Shown here in pieces: positions 1-6,374 of a stretch of DNA of 14,618 bases. Origin of the DNA: Dehalococcoidia bacterium (lineage in GTDB: Bacteria; Chloroflexota; Dehalococcoidia; Dehalococcoidales; DAOWLH01). Position 1 is the first letter of the stretch. Each line of letters starts with the position of its first letter. A program made the translations under genes and the position numbers. The stretch covers positions 1 through 14,618 of the forward strand of contig DAOWDO010000080.1 in the NCBI GenBank assembly GCA_030638985.1, given 5' to 3'. The notes under the pieces were generated by a model. That model had not been told where the DNA came from, did no database searches, and saw only the letters and a program-made list of their open reading frames with translations.

Positions 1-318
1 AGCGGCCGCGCAGGATTACGGGAGGCGTCGGGCCATTCCCCCGCTCAGGGCCCCCTTTTTCACGGGGGGCGTTTCGAATAGTTGCGGGGCCCGAAAAACC
101 CTCCCAGAGAATGGGCGCCTAGGGTCGGACTCAGGATAGTCGCTATTCGGAGCCTATCGCGCAAACAAACCGCCATGGCAGGTCCTGTTCTCCGTATTCA
201 AACCGTGCCTCACCAAATCGCCCCACAATGGCCGTAAACGACTGCGGCCGCCGTGTACGAGTCTCCAAAAACGCGGCATATTCATTATTGAAGATCTAGA
301 TAATGGGAGGTGAGCACG
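1..318. other. GC-rich stretch with no supportable gene
   Basis: I see no convincing gene here. Short open frames exist on both strands (for example on - between 154 and 339), but none has a Shine-Dalgarno plus recognisable protein features. Visible structure: a strong GC hairpin with arms 50-55 and 65-70 around a T-rich loop, not followed by a T-run on the + strand; an inverted pair CGAATAG (75-81) and CTATTCG (143-149); two copies of the octamer GCGGCCGC at 2-9 and 244-251; and a small palindrome TTCA-TTAT-TGAA near 283-294, just before the ribosome binding site of the next gene. The left edge may cut a larger element, so the function is unknown. Confidence 0.5.
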
Positions 319-612
319 ATGCTTGATAGAAAGCACCACGTTTTTTCAGCCAGAACTACTAAGGAGGGGCTGCAAGCTCTGGCCGAGCTGAAGAGCAAGC
401 TGGGCGTCGGCTGGGACGGGCTGGTAATCGGCGCCGTCTGCGCCCACTACGGGCTGGACAGGAATGTTATGGCGGTCCCCAAAAAGGAGAAGCCCGACAG
501 GCCCAAGCTAGAAGACAGGACGGTCGGAAAGGCCAAAGACAGGAAGAAGGGGGAGGCCGATGAAAGGGGAAAAAGGCAACGAAACGGACAGAAAGGCACA
601 ATCCGAGCGTGA
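319..612 (+). CDS. small basic protein, possible ribbon-helix-helix-like N-terminus, unknown function
   Basis: I do not recognise this gene as a named family. It encodes about 97 residues. The ATG at 319 is preferred over the in-frame GTG at 310 because GGGAGGTGA (305-313) lies 5-6 nt before it and overlaps the GTG. The first ~45 residues look folded: a short strand (HHVFSARTT) then helices (EGLQALAELKSKLG, WDGLVIGAVCAHYGL). This strand-helix-helix order and the spacing of a GW-D-LV segment resemble CopG/ribbon-helix-helix DNA-binding proteins, but only by eye. From about residue 55 the protein is a Lys/Arg/Glu/Asp-rich, probably disordered tail, which could bind nucleic acid. It stands alone on + and points at the 3' end of the initiator tRNA, a common integration target, so it may be cargo of a mobile element; this is inference. 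Confidence 0.6.
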   Translation: MLDRKHHVFSARTTKEGLQALAELKSKLGVGWDGLVIGAVCAHYGLDRNVMAVPKKEKPDRPKLEDRTVGKAKDRKKGEADERGKRQRNGQKGTIRA

Positions 613-630
613 AACTGGTAAATGCGCTCG
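604..630. other. hairpin overlapping the stop of the small basic protein gene
   Basis: CGAGCG (604-609) and CGCTCG (625-630) form a 6-bp stem around a 15-nt loop that contains the stop codon region. Neither strand has a clear T-run after the stem, so it is not a canonical intrinsic terminator. It lies between two converging transcription units (the + strand small gene and the - strand tRNA), where a bidirectional stop would make sense. Confidence 0.3.
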
Positions 631-642
631 AAACGGGGGGGT

Positions 643-717
<75 letters not shown>

Positions 718-725
718 CTGAAGTG

Positions 726-1016
726 CTATGTTTTCTGGACGAGTTCGGCGAATTCATCCATGGGAAATGCCTCAAGTGTCTGATAGCGGACGTTGCCGTG
801 CTCGGCTTCTTGGGTGAGGATATGGACGGCGGTTCTGGCATCAGGGGCCTCAAGGATGACCAGGAAGTCGTACGGGCCAAGAAGAGCGTAACTTGCCAGA
901 ATCTTGGCACCGCGCTTTTCGGCGGTCTCCACGGCTCTCTTGTGCCGAACAACCAGGGCTTCCAGATTTCTCAGGCCCTGCTCTGTTAAGTTTCCCAGGG
1001 CAACAAAGGTAGCCAT
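726..1016 (-). CDS. GYD-domain protein
   Basis: A 96-residue protein that fills a single GYD domain (a ferredoxin-like alpha/beta fold of unclear biochemical role, related in shape to dimeric alpha/beta-barrel proteins). The signature segment is LLGPYDFLVILEAPD (residues 46-60), preceded by a helix rich in basic residues and followed by HILTQEAEHGNVRYQTLEAF. The length matches stand-alone GYD proteins. The ATG at 1016 has a good Shine-Dalgarno (AGGGAGGAT, on the - strand just upstream). A near-consensus promoter sits about 73 nt upstream. The only gene downstream in the same unit is the initiator tRNA. The family call is firm; the cellular role is not known. Confidence 0.88.
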   Translation of the reverse strand: MATFVALGNLTEQGLRNLEALVVRHKRAVETAEKRGAKILASYALLGPYDFLVILEAPDARTAVHILTQEAEHGNVRYQTLEAFPMDEFAELVQKT

Positions 1017-1095
1017 TGGTATCCTCCCTCATGATATCTTGGGTTAGAATGCTTCCTTTGGGCAGCGGAAGGTGCGAGTGCCGTCTGTGCATTTA

Positions 1096-1124
1096 AGTAT
1101 AAGTATTACTTGGAGGAGTGTCAA
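1096..1124 (-). promoter_or_regulatory. sigma70-type promoter of the GYD gene and initiator tRNA
   Basis: On the - strand a perfect -35 TTGACA (1119-1124) and a -10 TATACT (1096-1101, 5 of 6) are separated by exactly 17 nt. The predicted start is about 1089, giving a 73-nt leader before the GYD ATG at 1016. It lies between the end of rarA and the GYD gene. The high quality fits its likely second job of driving the initiator tRNA. Confidence 0.75.
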
Positions 1125-1148
1125 GGCGTCTTTGAGAATAATGCCGGG

Positions 1149-2483
1149 CTATTTTTTATCTTCCTTTTCCGGCCACCAGCGCTTGAGCCGGGCAGATACT
1201 TCCTTTTCGTATCCCTGTTCGCCGGGGGTGTAGAAATACCGGTTCTTAAGATTTGCGGGCAGATTTTGCTGCCTGACAAAGTGGCCGGGATAGTCGTGGG
1301 CGTACTTGTAGCCTTTCCCGTAGCCGATGCCTTTCATCAGCGGGGTTACCGGGTTTCGCAGGTGCAAGGGTACCGATTCGCTTGAGCCTCGCGCTACCTC
1401 CTCCCGTGCTTTACTATATGCCTGATAAATTGAGTTGCTCTTTGGTGCCGTCGCCAGGTAAACGGTGGCCTCGGCTAGGGCGAGGTTTCCCTCGGGCATG
1501 CCGATAAAGTGGACCGCCTGCTGGGCGGCCATGGATACAACCAGTGCCTGAGGGTCGGCCATGCCGACATCTTCTGAGGCAAAGCGGACCAGACGGCGGG
1601 CAATGTAAAGGGGGTCCTCGCCGGCTTCCAGCATTAGGGCCAGCCAGTATAGAGCGGCATCGGGGTCCGAGCCGCGAAGTGATTTATGCAGGGCGGAGAT
1701 GGTGTCGTAATGCCGGTCACCGCCCTTGTCATACGGCAACGCCCGGTGCTGGATGGCGTCCTCGATGGTGGCCAGCGAGATATGACGTTTACCTTCGGCG
1801 TCTGGCGGTGTCGTCAGGGTGGCTATCTCTATGGCGTTGAGGGCCGCTCTGGCGTCGTTGTTGGACATGGTAACCAGGTGGCCCAGGGCTTCTTCGGCAA
1901 GTTCCACCTTCAGGGTTCCCAGGCCGCGCAGGCTGTCCCTCAGTGCGCGTGAAACAATTAGCCCGATTTCATCTTTGTTGAGAGGTCTCAAAGTTAATAC
2001 CTGGGCCCGGGAGAGGAGGGGCGAGATGACTTCAAATGAAGGATTCTCCGTAGTCGCCCCGATAAGGGTGATGGTGCCGTCCTCCACGTAGGGCAAAATG
2101 GCGTCCTGCTGCGCTTTGTTAAAGCGGTGAATCTCATCGATAAAAAGGATAGTTCTTTGCTGGTGTAGCTTGCGGCGCTCCTTGGCTTCATCAATAATGC
2201 GTCGCAGGTCGGCCACGCCGGCGCTGACGGCGGATATCGGGCTGAAGTGGGAGGCGGTGATGCTGGCGATGATGTAGGCCAGGGTGGTCTTGCCACTGCC
2301 AGGTGGCCCCCACAGGATGATTGAGGGCAGGTTGCCGGCTTCAATGGCCCTTCTCAGGACGCGGCTCTTGCCCACCAGGTGCTCCTGCCCGACGAAATCC
2401 TCAAAGCCGGCCGGTCTCATCCTCGCCGCCAGTGGGGCTTCTTTTAATTTATCTTTCTCAAACTGGTGGTCGAATAGATCCAT
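1149..2483 (-). CDS. rarA: replication-associated recombination protein RarA (MgsA/WRNIP1 family AAA+ ATPase)
   Basis: RarA is a cytoplasmic AAA+ ATPase related to clamp loaders that acts at stalled or gapped replication forks. All family hallmarks are visible: Walker A GPPGSGKT (59-66), Walker B ILFIDE (112-117) followed by IHRFNKAQQD, sensor 1 GATTENPSFE (142-151), and the arginine finger in LLSRAQ (R159). The C-terminal tetramerisation part carries the conserved YKYAHDYPGHFV segment and the RYFYTPGEQGYE motif. I chose ATG 2483 (444 aa) because AAGGTGA ends about 5 nt before it; a GTG at 2492 overlaps that Shine-Dalgarno and the stop of the upstream gene. It is the last gene of the - strand AmmeMemoRadiSam operon. 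I see no terminator after it, so read-through into the GYD/tRNA unit is possible. Confidence 0.96.
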   Translation of the reverse strand: MDLFDHQFEKDKLKEAPLAARMRPAGFEDFVGQEHLVGKSRVLRRAIEAGNLPSIILWGPPGSGKTTLAYIIASITASHFSPISAVSAGVADLRRIIDEAKERRKLHQQRTILFIDEIHRFNKAQQDAILPYVEDGTITLIGATTENPSFEVISPLLSRAQVLTLRPLNKDEIGLIVSRALRDSLRGLGTLKVELAEEALGHLVTMSNNDARAALNAIEIATLTTPPDAEGKRHISLATIEDAIQHRALPYDKGGDRHYDTISALHKSLRGSDPDAALYWLALMLEAGEDPLYIARRLVRFASEDVGMADPQALVVSMAAQQAVHFIGMPEGNLALAEATVYLATAPKSNSIYQAYSKAREEVARGSSESVPLHLRNPVTPLMKGIGYGKGYKYAHDYPGHFVRQQNLPANLKNRYFYTPGEQGYEKEVSARLKRWWPEKEDKK

Positions 2484-2488
2484 GGGAA

Positions 2489-2995
2489 TCACCTTATTTG
2501 ATGCTGGATGATGATCATTACTTCTTCCGGGTGCCTGGTTGAGAAGACAAACTGGTTGAAACGGCCCTCCTTCAACTCTAGAATGACCCGGGGTGCCCTG
2601 ATAACGTTGTATACCAGTGTCGATTTTCCGCCGGCTTTTGCCATCCTGATGCCCCAGCCCCCGTAGGTGATACCCGACCTTTTATCTTGATGGCAGCCTT
2701 CAATCCTTTGCCAGGGTATGGTGTACCTGAATCGCCCATAGCCCACAGTGATGGCATCGGCTGTCATGCTGACGGCTAGCCTGGTGAGGTTGGTCAGCAG
2801 GACGGCAACACCGGCAAATATAGCCATCATGAACAGGTAGAACCAGTTCGGCGCCGGACTGCTGCCGATTGGCCCAGTCGTCGCCTGATAAGTGAAAAGA
2901 AAGAAGAAGGTGGCGGCGAGAGCAACTTCGACTATCACTAGTACCCTGACGAGGGGGAAGGGTATTAACTCATGGTAGATTTCGTTGGCTTGCAT
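2489..2995 (-). CDS. two-TM membrane protein with PH-like domain, unknown function
   Basis: A 168-residue integral membrane protein. Two hydrophobic helices are evident, about residues 14-38 and 50-71, followed by a beta-rich soluble domain (about 72-160): alternating strands such as LAVSMTADAITVGYGRFRYT and RVILELKEG, ending in FSTRHPEEVMIII. This arrangement is typical of bacterial PH-domain (bPH) proteins, where the final helix follows a 'strand-turn-P-E-E' segment. No catalytic motif is seen. It sits 29 nt after the Memo-AMMECR1 gene and 5 nt before rarA, so it is surely in the same operon. The ATG at 2995 has no good Shine-Dalgarno (the upstream bases are AT-rich), which suggests translation coupled to the preceding gene. 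The functional link to its neighbours is unknown. Confidence 0.72.
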   Translation of the reverse strand: MQANEIYHELIPFPLVRVLVIVEVALAATFFFLFTYQATTGPIGSSPAPNWFYLFMMAIFAGVAVLLTNLTRLAVSMTADAITVGYGRFRYTIPWQRIEGCHQDKRSGITYGGWGIRMAKAGGKSTLVYNVIRAPRVILELKEGRFNQFVFSTRHPEEVMIIIQHQIR

Positions 2996-3024
2996 AATTA
3001 AGTTGCTGTGTCCACTGTATTCGT

Positions 3025-4341
3025 TTACTTATACCTCTTCACCGCAAAACAGGAGAGCTTTATCGGCTCACCGGGCATAATACCCGCCTTCTGGCAGCAG
3101 ATGTCAATCTGCTGGTCAACGCTGTCCACCCCCTCCAGGTCGGGCAGCAGCAGCCCCTTTCTGGAGCCGCACTCAACTATTACCCCGTACTTTCTGGGAT
3201 CAAGCTGGGTTTTGACGGCTGCCGGTTCCGGCCGGGTCAGTATGTCCACGCTGTAGTCCAGGCTTTCAAGTTCATCGGGGGCAACCGGGGGGAAGCGGGG
3301 GTCTCCGGTGGCCGATCTGATGGCATTGGAGATGATTTCTCTGGCGATGTTTTCCTTGGTGGGCTCAAAGGTGCCGATGCAGCCCCGGAGCTGGCCAGAC
3401 CGGTGAAGGGAGACGAAGACACCGGCCCGTCCTTTCATCTCCGGGGGCAGGTCTTCCGGTGGTGAGATGACTTTGCCTTCTTTAACGAAGGTCTCGATGG
3501 CCTGCCTGGCCAGTTTGACCGGTGGCGACATGGCGGCAGCTTTAATGATTAAACCGGCGTAGCCGACGACGCTGCTAAAATCGCCGGTGACATCACCACT
3601 GGTCTGGTATTTTATCAGCTCGGCTTTGCTGGCTCCCAGTTCCCTGGCGGCGGAGATGAGGGCCACCACCGGTGCATAGCCGCACATTGATATATTGAGC
3701 TCGTCTATTCTTCTTAATAGCTCGTCTTCATCTAAATCCAGCATGGCTTCTATTGCCCGGCTGTCCTTGCTCCGCGCTGAAGCCTGGGGTTCGTAGTGGG
3801 TCATATCGCTTGAGGCGATGATTATTACCTCTTTGCCGGATTCCTTAATCGCCTGCGCTATATCGCGGCCGATTTCTTTAAAGGTGGTGCCGGCGGCGTG
3901 GGCGAGCACGATGGGCACCAGCTTGATATCCTCCTTGAAATACTGCAGGAAGGGCAGCTGCACCTCTACCGAGTGCTCAAACTGGTGGGCGATATGGTCC
4001 TCTTCAAGGTGGCTCGATTTTGCCAGCAGGTACCCCGCCATCTCCGAGTCTATGGCAACATCACCCAGAGGCGTCTGCCAGGTGCCCCGGGACATAATGC
4101 TGAAGGGCTTGCCCGTACCGGTGTGATTGGGCCCCATGATGATAAAGCTTTCCTTGAATTTAATCCGTGATATTGTCGCCCCGGCTACCGGCCCGGAGTA
4201 GACATAGCCGGCATGCGGCGAGACCAGGCCGACCACATCTTCTTTGTCTGCTTCGGCATCGACCATGCCGCTTATCATTTCTTTGAGCTGTTCTGGCGAG
4301 CCGGGGTAGAACTGCCCGGCAACCGCTGGCTGTCTAATCAT
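3025..4341 (-). CDS. fused Memo-like and AMMECR1 protein (AmmeMemoRadiSam proteins B and A)
   Basis: A 438-residue fusion. Residues 1-270 are a Memo-family domain (LigB dioxygenase-like fold) starting with the family-typical MIRQPAVAGQFYP. Putative metal-site residues are H43 in SPHAGYVYSG, H73 in GPNHTG and C220 in SMCGYAPV; EHSVEVQLPF (122-131) and SSDMTHYEP (177-185) are also conserved. Residues ~276-438 are an AMMECR1 domain with its signature LRGCIG (318-323). In many genomes these are two separate genes beside the radical SAM partner; here they are one chain. ATG 4341 is chosen because AGGGGGTGG lies ~5 nt upstream; a GTG at 4350 is possible. It overlaps the end of the radical SAM gene by 8 nt, so translation is coupled. 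The trio is assumed to act together, but its substrate is unresolved. Confidence 0.93.
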   Translation of the reverse strand: MIRQPAVAGQFYPGSPEQLKEMISGMVDAEADKEDVVGLVSPHAGYVYSGPVAGATISRIKFKESFIIMGPNHTGTGKPFSIMSRGTWQTPLGDVAIDSEMAGYLLAKSSHLEEDHIAHQFEHSVEVQLPFLQYFKEDIKLVPIVLAHAAGTTFKEIGRDIAQAIKESGKEVIIIASSDMTHYEPQASARSKDSRAIEAMLDLDEDELLRRIDELNISMCGYAPVVALISAARELGASKAELIKYQTSGDVTGDFSSVVGYAGLIIKAAAMSPPVKLARQAIETFVKEGKVISPPEDLPPEMKGRAGVFVSLHRSGQLRGCIGTFEPTKENIAREIISNAIRSATGDPRFPPVAPDELESLDYSVDILTRPEPAAVKTQLDPRKYGVIVECGSRKGLLLPDLEGVDSVDQQIDICCQKAGIMPGEPIKLSCFAVKRYK

Positions 4342-5368
4342 GGCGACCACCCCCTATCTTGAGGTTAAGCTCTACACCGCAGAAGGGGCACTTCGAACCG
4401 TTAAGGCTGTCTGCTTCAGTATTATAGCCGAGCCTCCTGATGACGAGCCGGCCGCAGGAATAGCAGGTGGTGTTCTCCTGGTTATGACCAGGCACATTGC
4501 CCAGGTAGACAAACTTGAGACCGGCCTTGTGGCCGATGTTCGCAGCATGTTCCAGGGTTGATACCGGGGTTGGCGGCAGCTCCGTCATGTCGTGCTGGGG
4601 GTAAAACCGGGTTACATGCCACGGCGTCAGTTCACCCAGTTCGCTTTTTATCCACTGAGCGATGCCGCAGAGCTGCTGGTCGTCGTCGTTCATGGTGGGG
4701 ATGATATTGGTCACCACTTCGACATGCATCCCCCATTTTTCCTTGGCCCGCCTGGTCACCTCAAGGATACCCCGCCAGCGGATAATCCCGGCCAGCTTGC
4801 GGTAGAAGGCGTCACTGAAGCCCTTGACATCAACCCGCCAGGCGTCAAGGTAGGGGCCGATGGTATCCAGCGCTTCGGGGGTCATGTATCCATTGGTCAC
4901 GTAAACGGTGTAAAGGTTGTTGTCCCTGGCCAGTTTGGCCGAGTCCAGGGTGTATTCAAACCAGATGGCAGGCTCGTTGTAGGTCCAGGAGATGCCCTGG
5001 CAGTTGGTCATCCTGGCCTTGCGGATTGCTTCCTGGGGTGAAATCTCCTGGGAGATTCGTCCGATGTTGACGGCATCAACGCAGGAGATTTGCCAGTTCT
5101 GGCAGCCCTGGCAGTGGAAATTGCAGCCCCAGCTGCCCAGAGAGAAACAGAGGCTGCCGGGGTGGAAATGGAACAGCGGCTTCTTCTCAATGGGATCGGC
5201 AGCCACCGAGGATACCAGGGCATAGTTCATGTTGTAGAGAGTGCCCTCTTTGTTGTGGTACATCTTGCAAACACCGGCCTTGCCCGGGGCTATACGGCAG
5301 CGCCACTGGCAGATGTTGCAGCGTACTCTGCCGCCGGGTGCATTGCTTGAGAGCATCGCCGGGTGCAT
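4334..5368 (-). CDS. amrS: AmmeMemoRadiSam system radical SAM enzyme
   Basis: A 344-residue radical S-adenosylmethionine enzyme of the pyruvate-formate-lyase-activase-like branch. The [4Fe-4S] cluster motif is C82-x3-C86-x2-C89 within GCNFHCQGCQNWQIS. Further cysteines at the N-terminus (C17, C20, C24, C34) and a C-terminal zinc-ribbon pair (CYSC at 302-305 and CPFC at 327-330) are typical of this subfamily. ISWTYNEPAIWFEY and the RVDVKGF segment are conserved SAM-barrel elements. The ATG at 5368 has GAAGGTAA about 7 nt upstream. It is the first gene of a four-gene - strand operon and overlaps the Memo-AMMECR1 gene. It presumably makes a radical on a substrate handled with Memo/AMMECR1; the reaction is not established to my knowledge. 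Confidence 0.93.
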   Translation of the reverse strand: MHPAMLSSNAPGGRVRCNICQWRCRIAPGKAGVCKMYHNKEGTLYNMNYALVSSVAADPIEKKPLFHFHPGSLCFSLGSWGCNFHCQGCQNWQISCVDAVNIGRISQEISPQEAIRKARMTNCQGISWTYNEPAIWFEYTLDSAKLARDNNLYTVYVTNGYMTPEALDTIGPYLDAWRVDVKGFSDAFYRKLAGIIRWRGILEVTRRAKEKWGMHVEVVTNIIPTMNDDDQQLCGIAQWIKSELGELTPWHVTRFYPQHDMTELPPTPVSTLEHAANIGHKAGLKFVYLGNVPGHNQENTTCYSCGRLVIRRLGYNTEADSLNGSKCPFCGVELNLKIGGGRHD

Positions 5369-5387
5369 TTCGGTTACCTTCTATTTC

Positions 5388-5396
5388 ATTATAGCA
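5388..5396 (-). promoter_or_regulatory. extended -10 promoter of the AmmeMemoRadiSam operon
   Basis: TGCTATAAT on the - strand is a perfect extended -10 (TGn plus TATAAT). No good -35 lies at 16-18 nt (only a T-rich stretch), which is usual for extended -10 promoters. The predicted start is about 5381, leaving a very short leader of ~13 nt that consists mostly of the Shine-Dalgarno. The 10-mer GTGCTATAAT is identical to the copies before nfeD and gatC. Confidence 0.55.
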
Positions 5397-5409
5397 CGAA
5401 ATATCGTTC

Positions 5410-5444
5410 AAAAAGAGAAGGGGCAGAGTCTTAACCCTGCCCCT
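5410..5444 (-). terminator. intrinsic terminator of the secreted-protein gene
   Basis: On the - strand an 8-bp stem AGGGGCAG/CTGCCCCT (arms 5437-5444 and 5419-5426) with a 10-nt loop is followed by TCTCTTTTT (5418-5410). It lies 41 nt beyond the stop of the secreted-protein gene and just ahead of the amrS promoter, insulating the two units. Confidence 0.85.
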
Positions 5445-5484
5445 ATTTAATAGTATTTTTATATAAAAGCAAATCTATATGGGA

Positions 5485-6114
5485 TTAATCCTTAGGTGCC
5501 ATATGGCCCATACCCGAAAAATCAACTCCCTCTACAGGGTATTTATATAGAGAGCCATTGCAGTGTAAGTCTTCAAAAATACCAGTACCGCTTATAATGC
5601 GCCAACTGCCTTCAGCCTCAGACCTGACAGAAGAACCTGAAGCGTATCTCCAATACAGCATTGTTGTTTTACCATTTGCTCTGAATATTACCGTATTTCC
5701 ATCACCAAAATCGCAAGTTAAAGTTCTATGGCCGCTGCCCTGTCCTGTATTGTAGTTACTAGTGAAGTATACTACACTTCTGGCTGTTCCAGTCTGGAGA
5801 CCTATATCTGGTCCAAAATTACCTTCTATGTCAAATACCTGTACAATTGGCTTCCACTGACATATCGTACCACTCGTTATGGTTCGGGTTTCCGTTGTAG
5901 TCATTGTATCGTCCGTGTATAGCGTTAAGGTTGCTTGAGCCCCGTGCCATTCTCGATGTGAATCTGAGCTTTGATAAGCACCGTTTCTTAGTTCAAACCA
6001 AACATCAAAGTGCTCTGCTGGGTCAGCTGGGTCAGCAATAACTGGAACTGCAAACACAAACAGACTTGATAACAATGCTAGCGATAATGCTACTGCGAAA
6101 ATCTTTCTTTTCAT
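5485..6114 (-). CDS. secreted protein of unknown function with signal peptide
   Basis: I do not recognise the family. The 209-residue product starts with a classical Sec signal peptide: MKRK, a hydrophobic core (residues 5-23) and a likely cleavage after VIA27. The mature part is rich in Thr, Gly, Ser and aromatic residues and looks like a beta-sheet protein, with alternating strands such as QATLTLYTDD and TVIFRANGKTTMLYW. A segment near the C-terminus, GSWRIISGTGIFEDLHCNG, resembles the repeated 'G-x-W-x-I-x-x-G-T-G-x-F' turns of small lipocalin-like or allene-oxide-cyclase-like barrels, but this is weak. It has two cysteines in the central and C-terminal part (CQW, CDF) plus one near the end. 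It is visibly richer in A/T, especially at third codon positions, than its neighbours, and has its own leader and terminator, suggesting acquisition by transfer. ATG 6114 is preceded by AAGGGGGAAAC. Confidence 0.7.
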   Translation of the reverse strand: MKRKIFAVALSLALLSSLFVFAVPVIADPADPAEHFDVWFELRNGAYQSSDSHREWHGAQATLTLYTDDTMTTTETRTITSGTICQWKPIVQVFDIEGNFGPDIGLQTGTARSVVYFTSNYNTGQGSGHRTLTCDFGDGNTVIFRANGKTTMLYWRYASGSSVRSEAEGSWRIISGTGIFEDLHCNGSLYKYPVEGVDFSGMGHMAPKD

Positions 6115-6374
6115 TGCTTAGTTTCCCCCTTATGTAATTAGTGAGCTTCTAAGTGATTAACACCACCTCCACCACCCCTTATTGCATTATATTGATATTG
6201 GCACCTCCTTATGTTTCACAGGTAAGCATATAATCTCAGTAGAACATCCTATTCAATGTAGAATTATGGTAATACTAGTGTAGGAATTATCTGATGTCGA
6301 CCTCACTTATCTTGTCTGGAAGTTACTATCTGAGGTGTGGATTACCTTTGAAAACCACGGCAGGTGCTGGAGCT
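6115..6374 (-). other. AT-rich 260-nt leader/intergenic region with G-rich block
   Basis: No gene is seen between the secreted-protein gene and the EamA gene. On the - strand it contains a G-rich block with five GG runs separated by single bases (6163-6178), able in principle to form a two-layer G-quadruplex in the mRNA leader. It also holds two Shine-Dalgarno-like copies of ACATAAGG (one ~10 nt before the ATG, another about 80 nt further upstream without a following ORF) and a TATAAT at 6186-6191 lacking a good -35. No clear terminator for the EamA gene was found. Confidence 0.5.

Noticed and set aside
81..96. Weak resemblance of this stretch to the tRNA 3' end at 643-660, considered as an att repeat
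   Set aside because: Only short GC-rich words match, with several mismatches; not enough for a core repeat.
154..339. A 61-codon open frame on - in the left stretch
   Set aside because: Its start lies inside the opposite-strand gene at 319, there is no Shine-Dalgarno, and nothing in the product is recognisable.
4592..5041. A 149-codon open frame on + opposite the radical SAM gene
   Set aside because: Antisense to a strongly supported gene and without recognisable features.
6186..6214. TATAAT on - as promoter of the secreted-protein gene
   Set aside because: No TGn extension and no -35-like hexamer at 16-18 nt; the region is AT-rich enough to give this by chance.
6294..6334. ACCTCA/TGAGGT inverted repeat as a terminator for the EamA gene
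   Set aside because: The loop would be about 25 nt and no T-run follows on the - strand.
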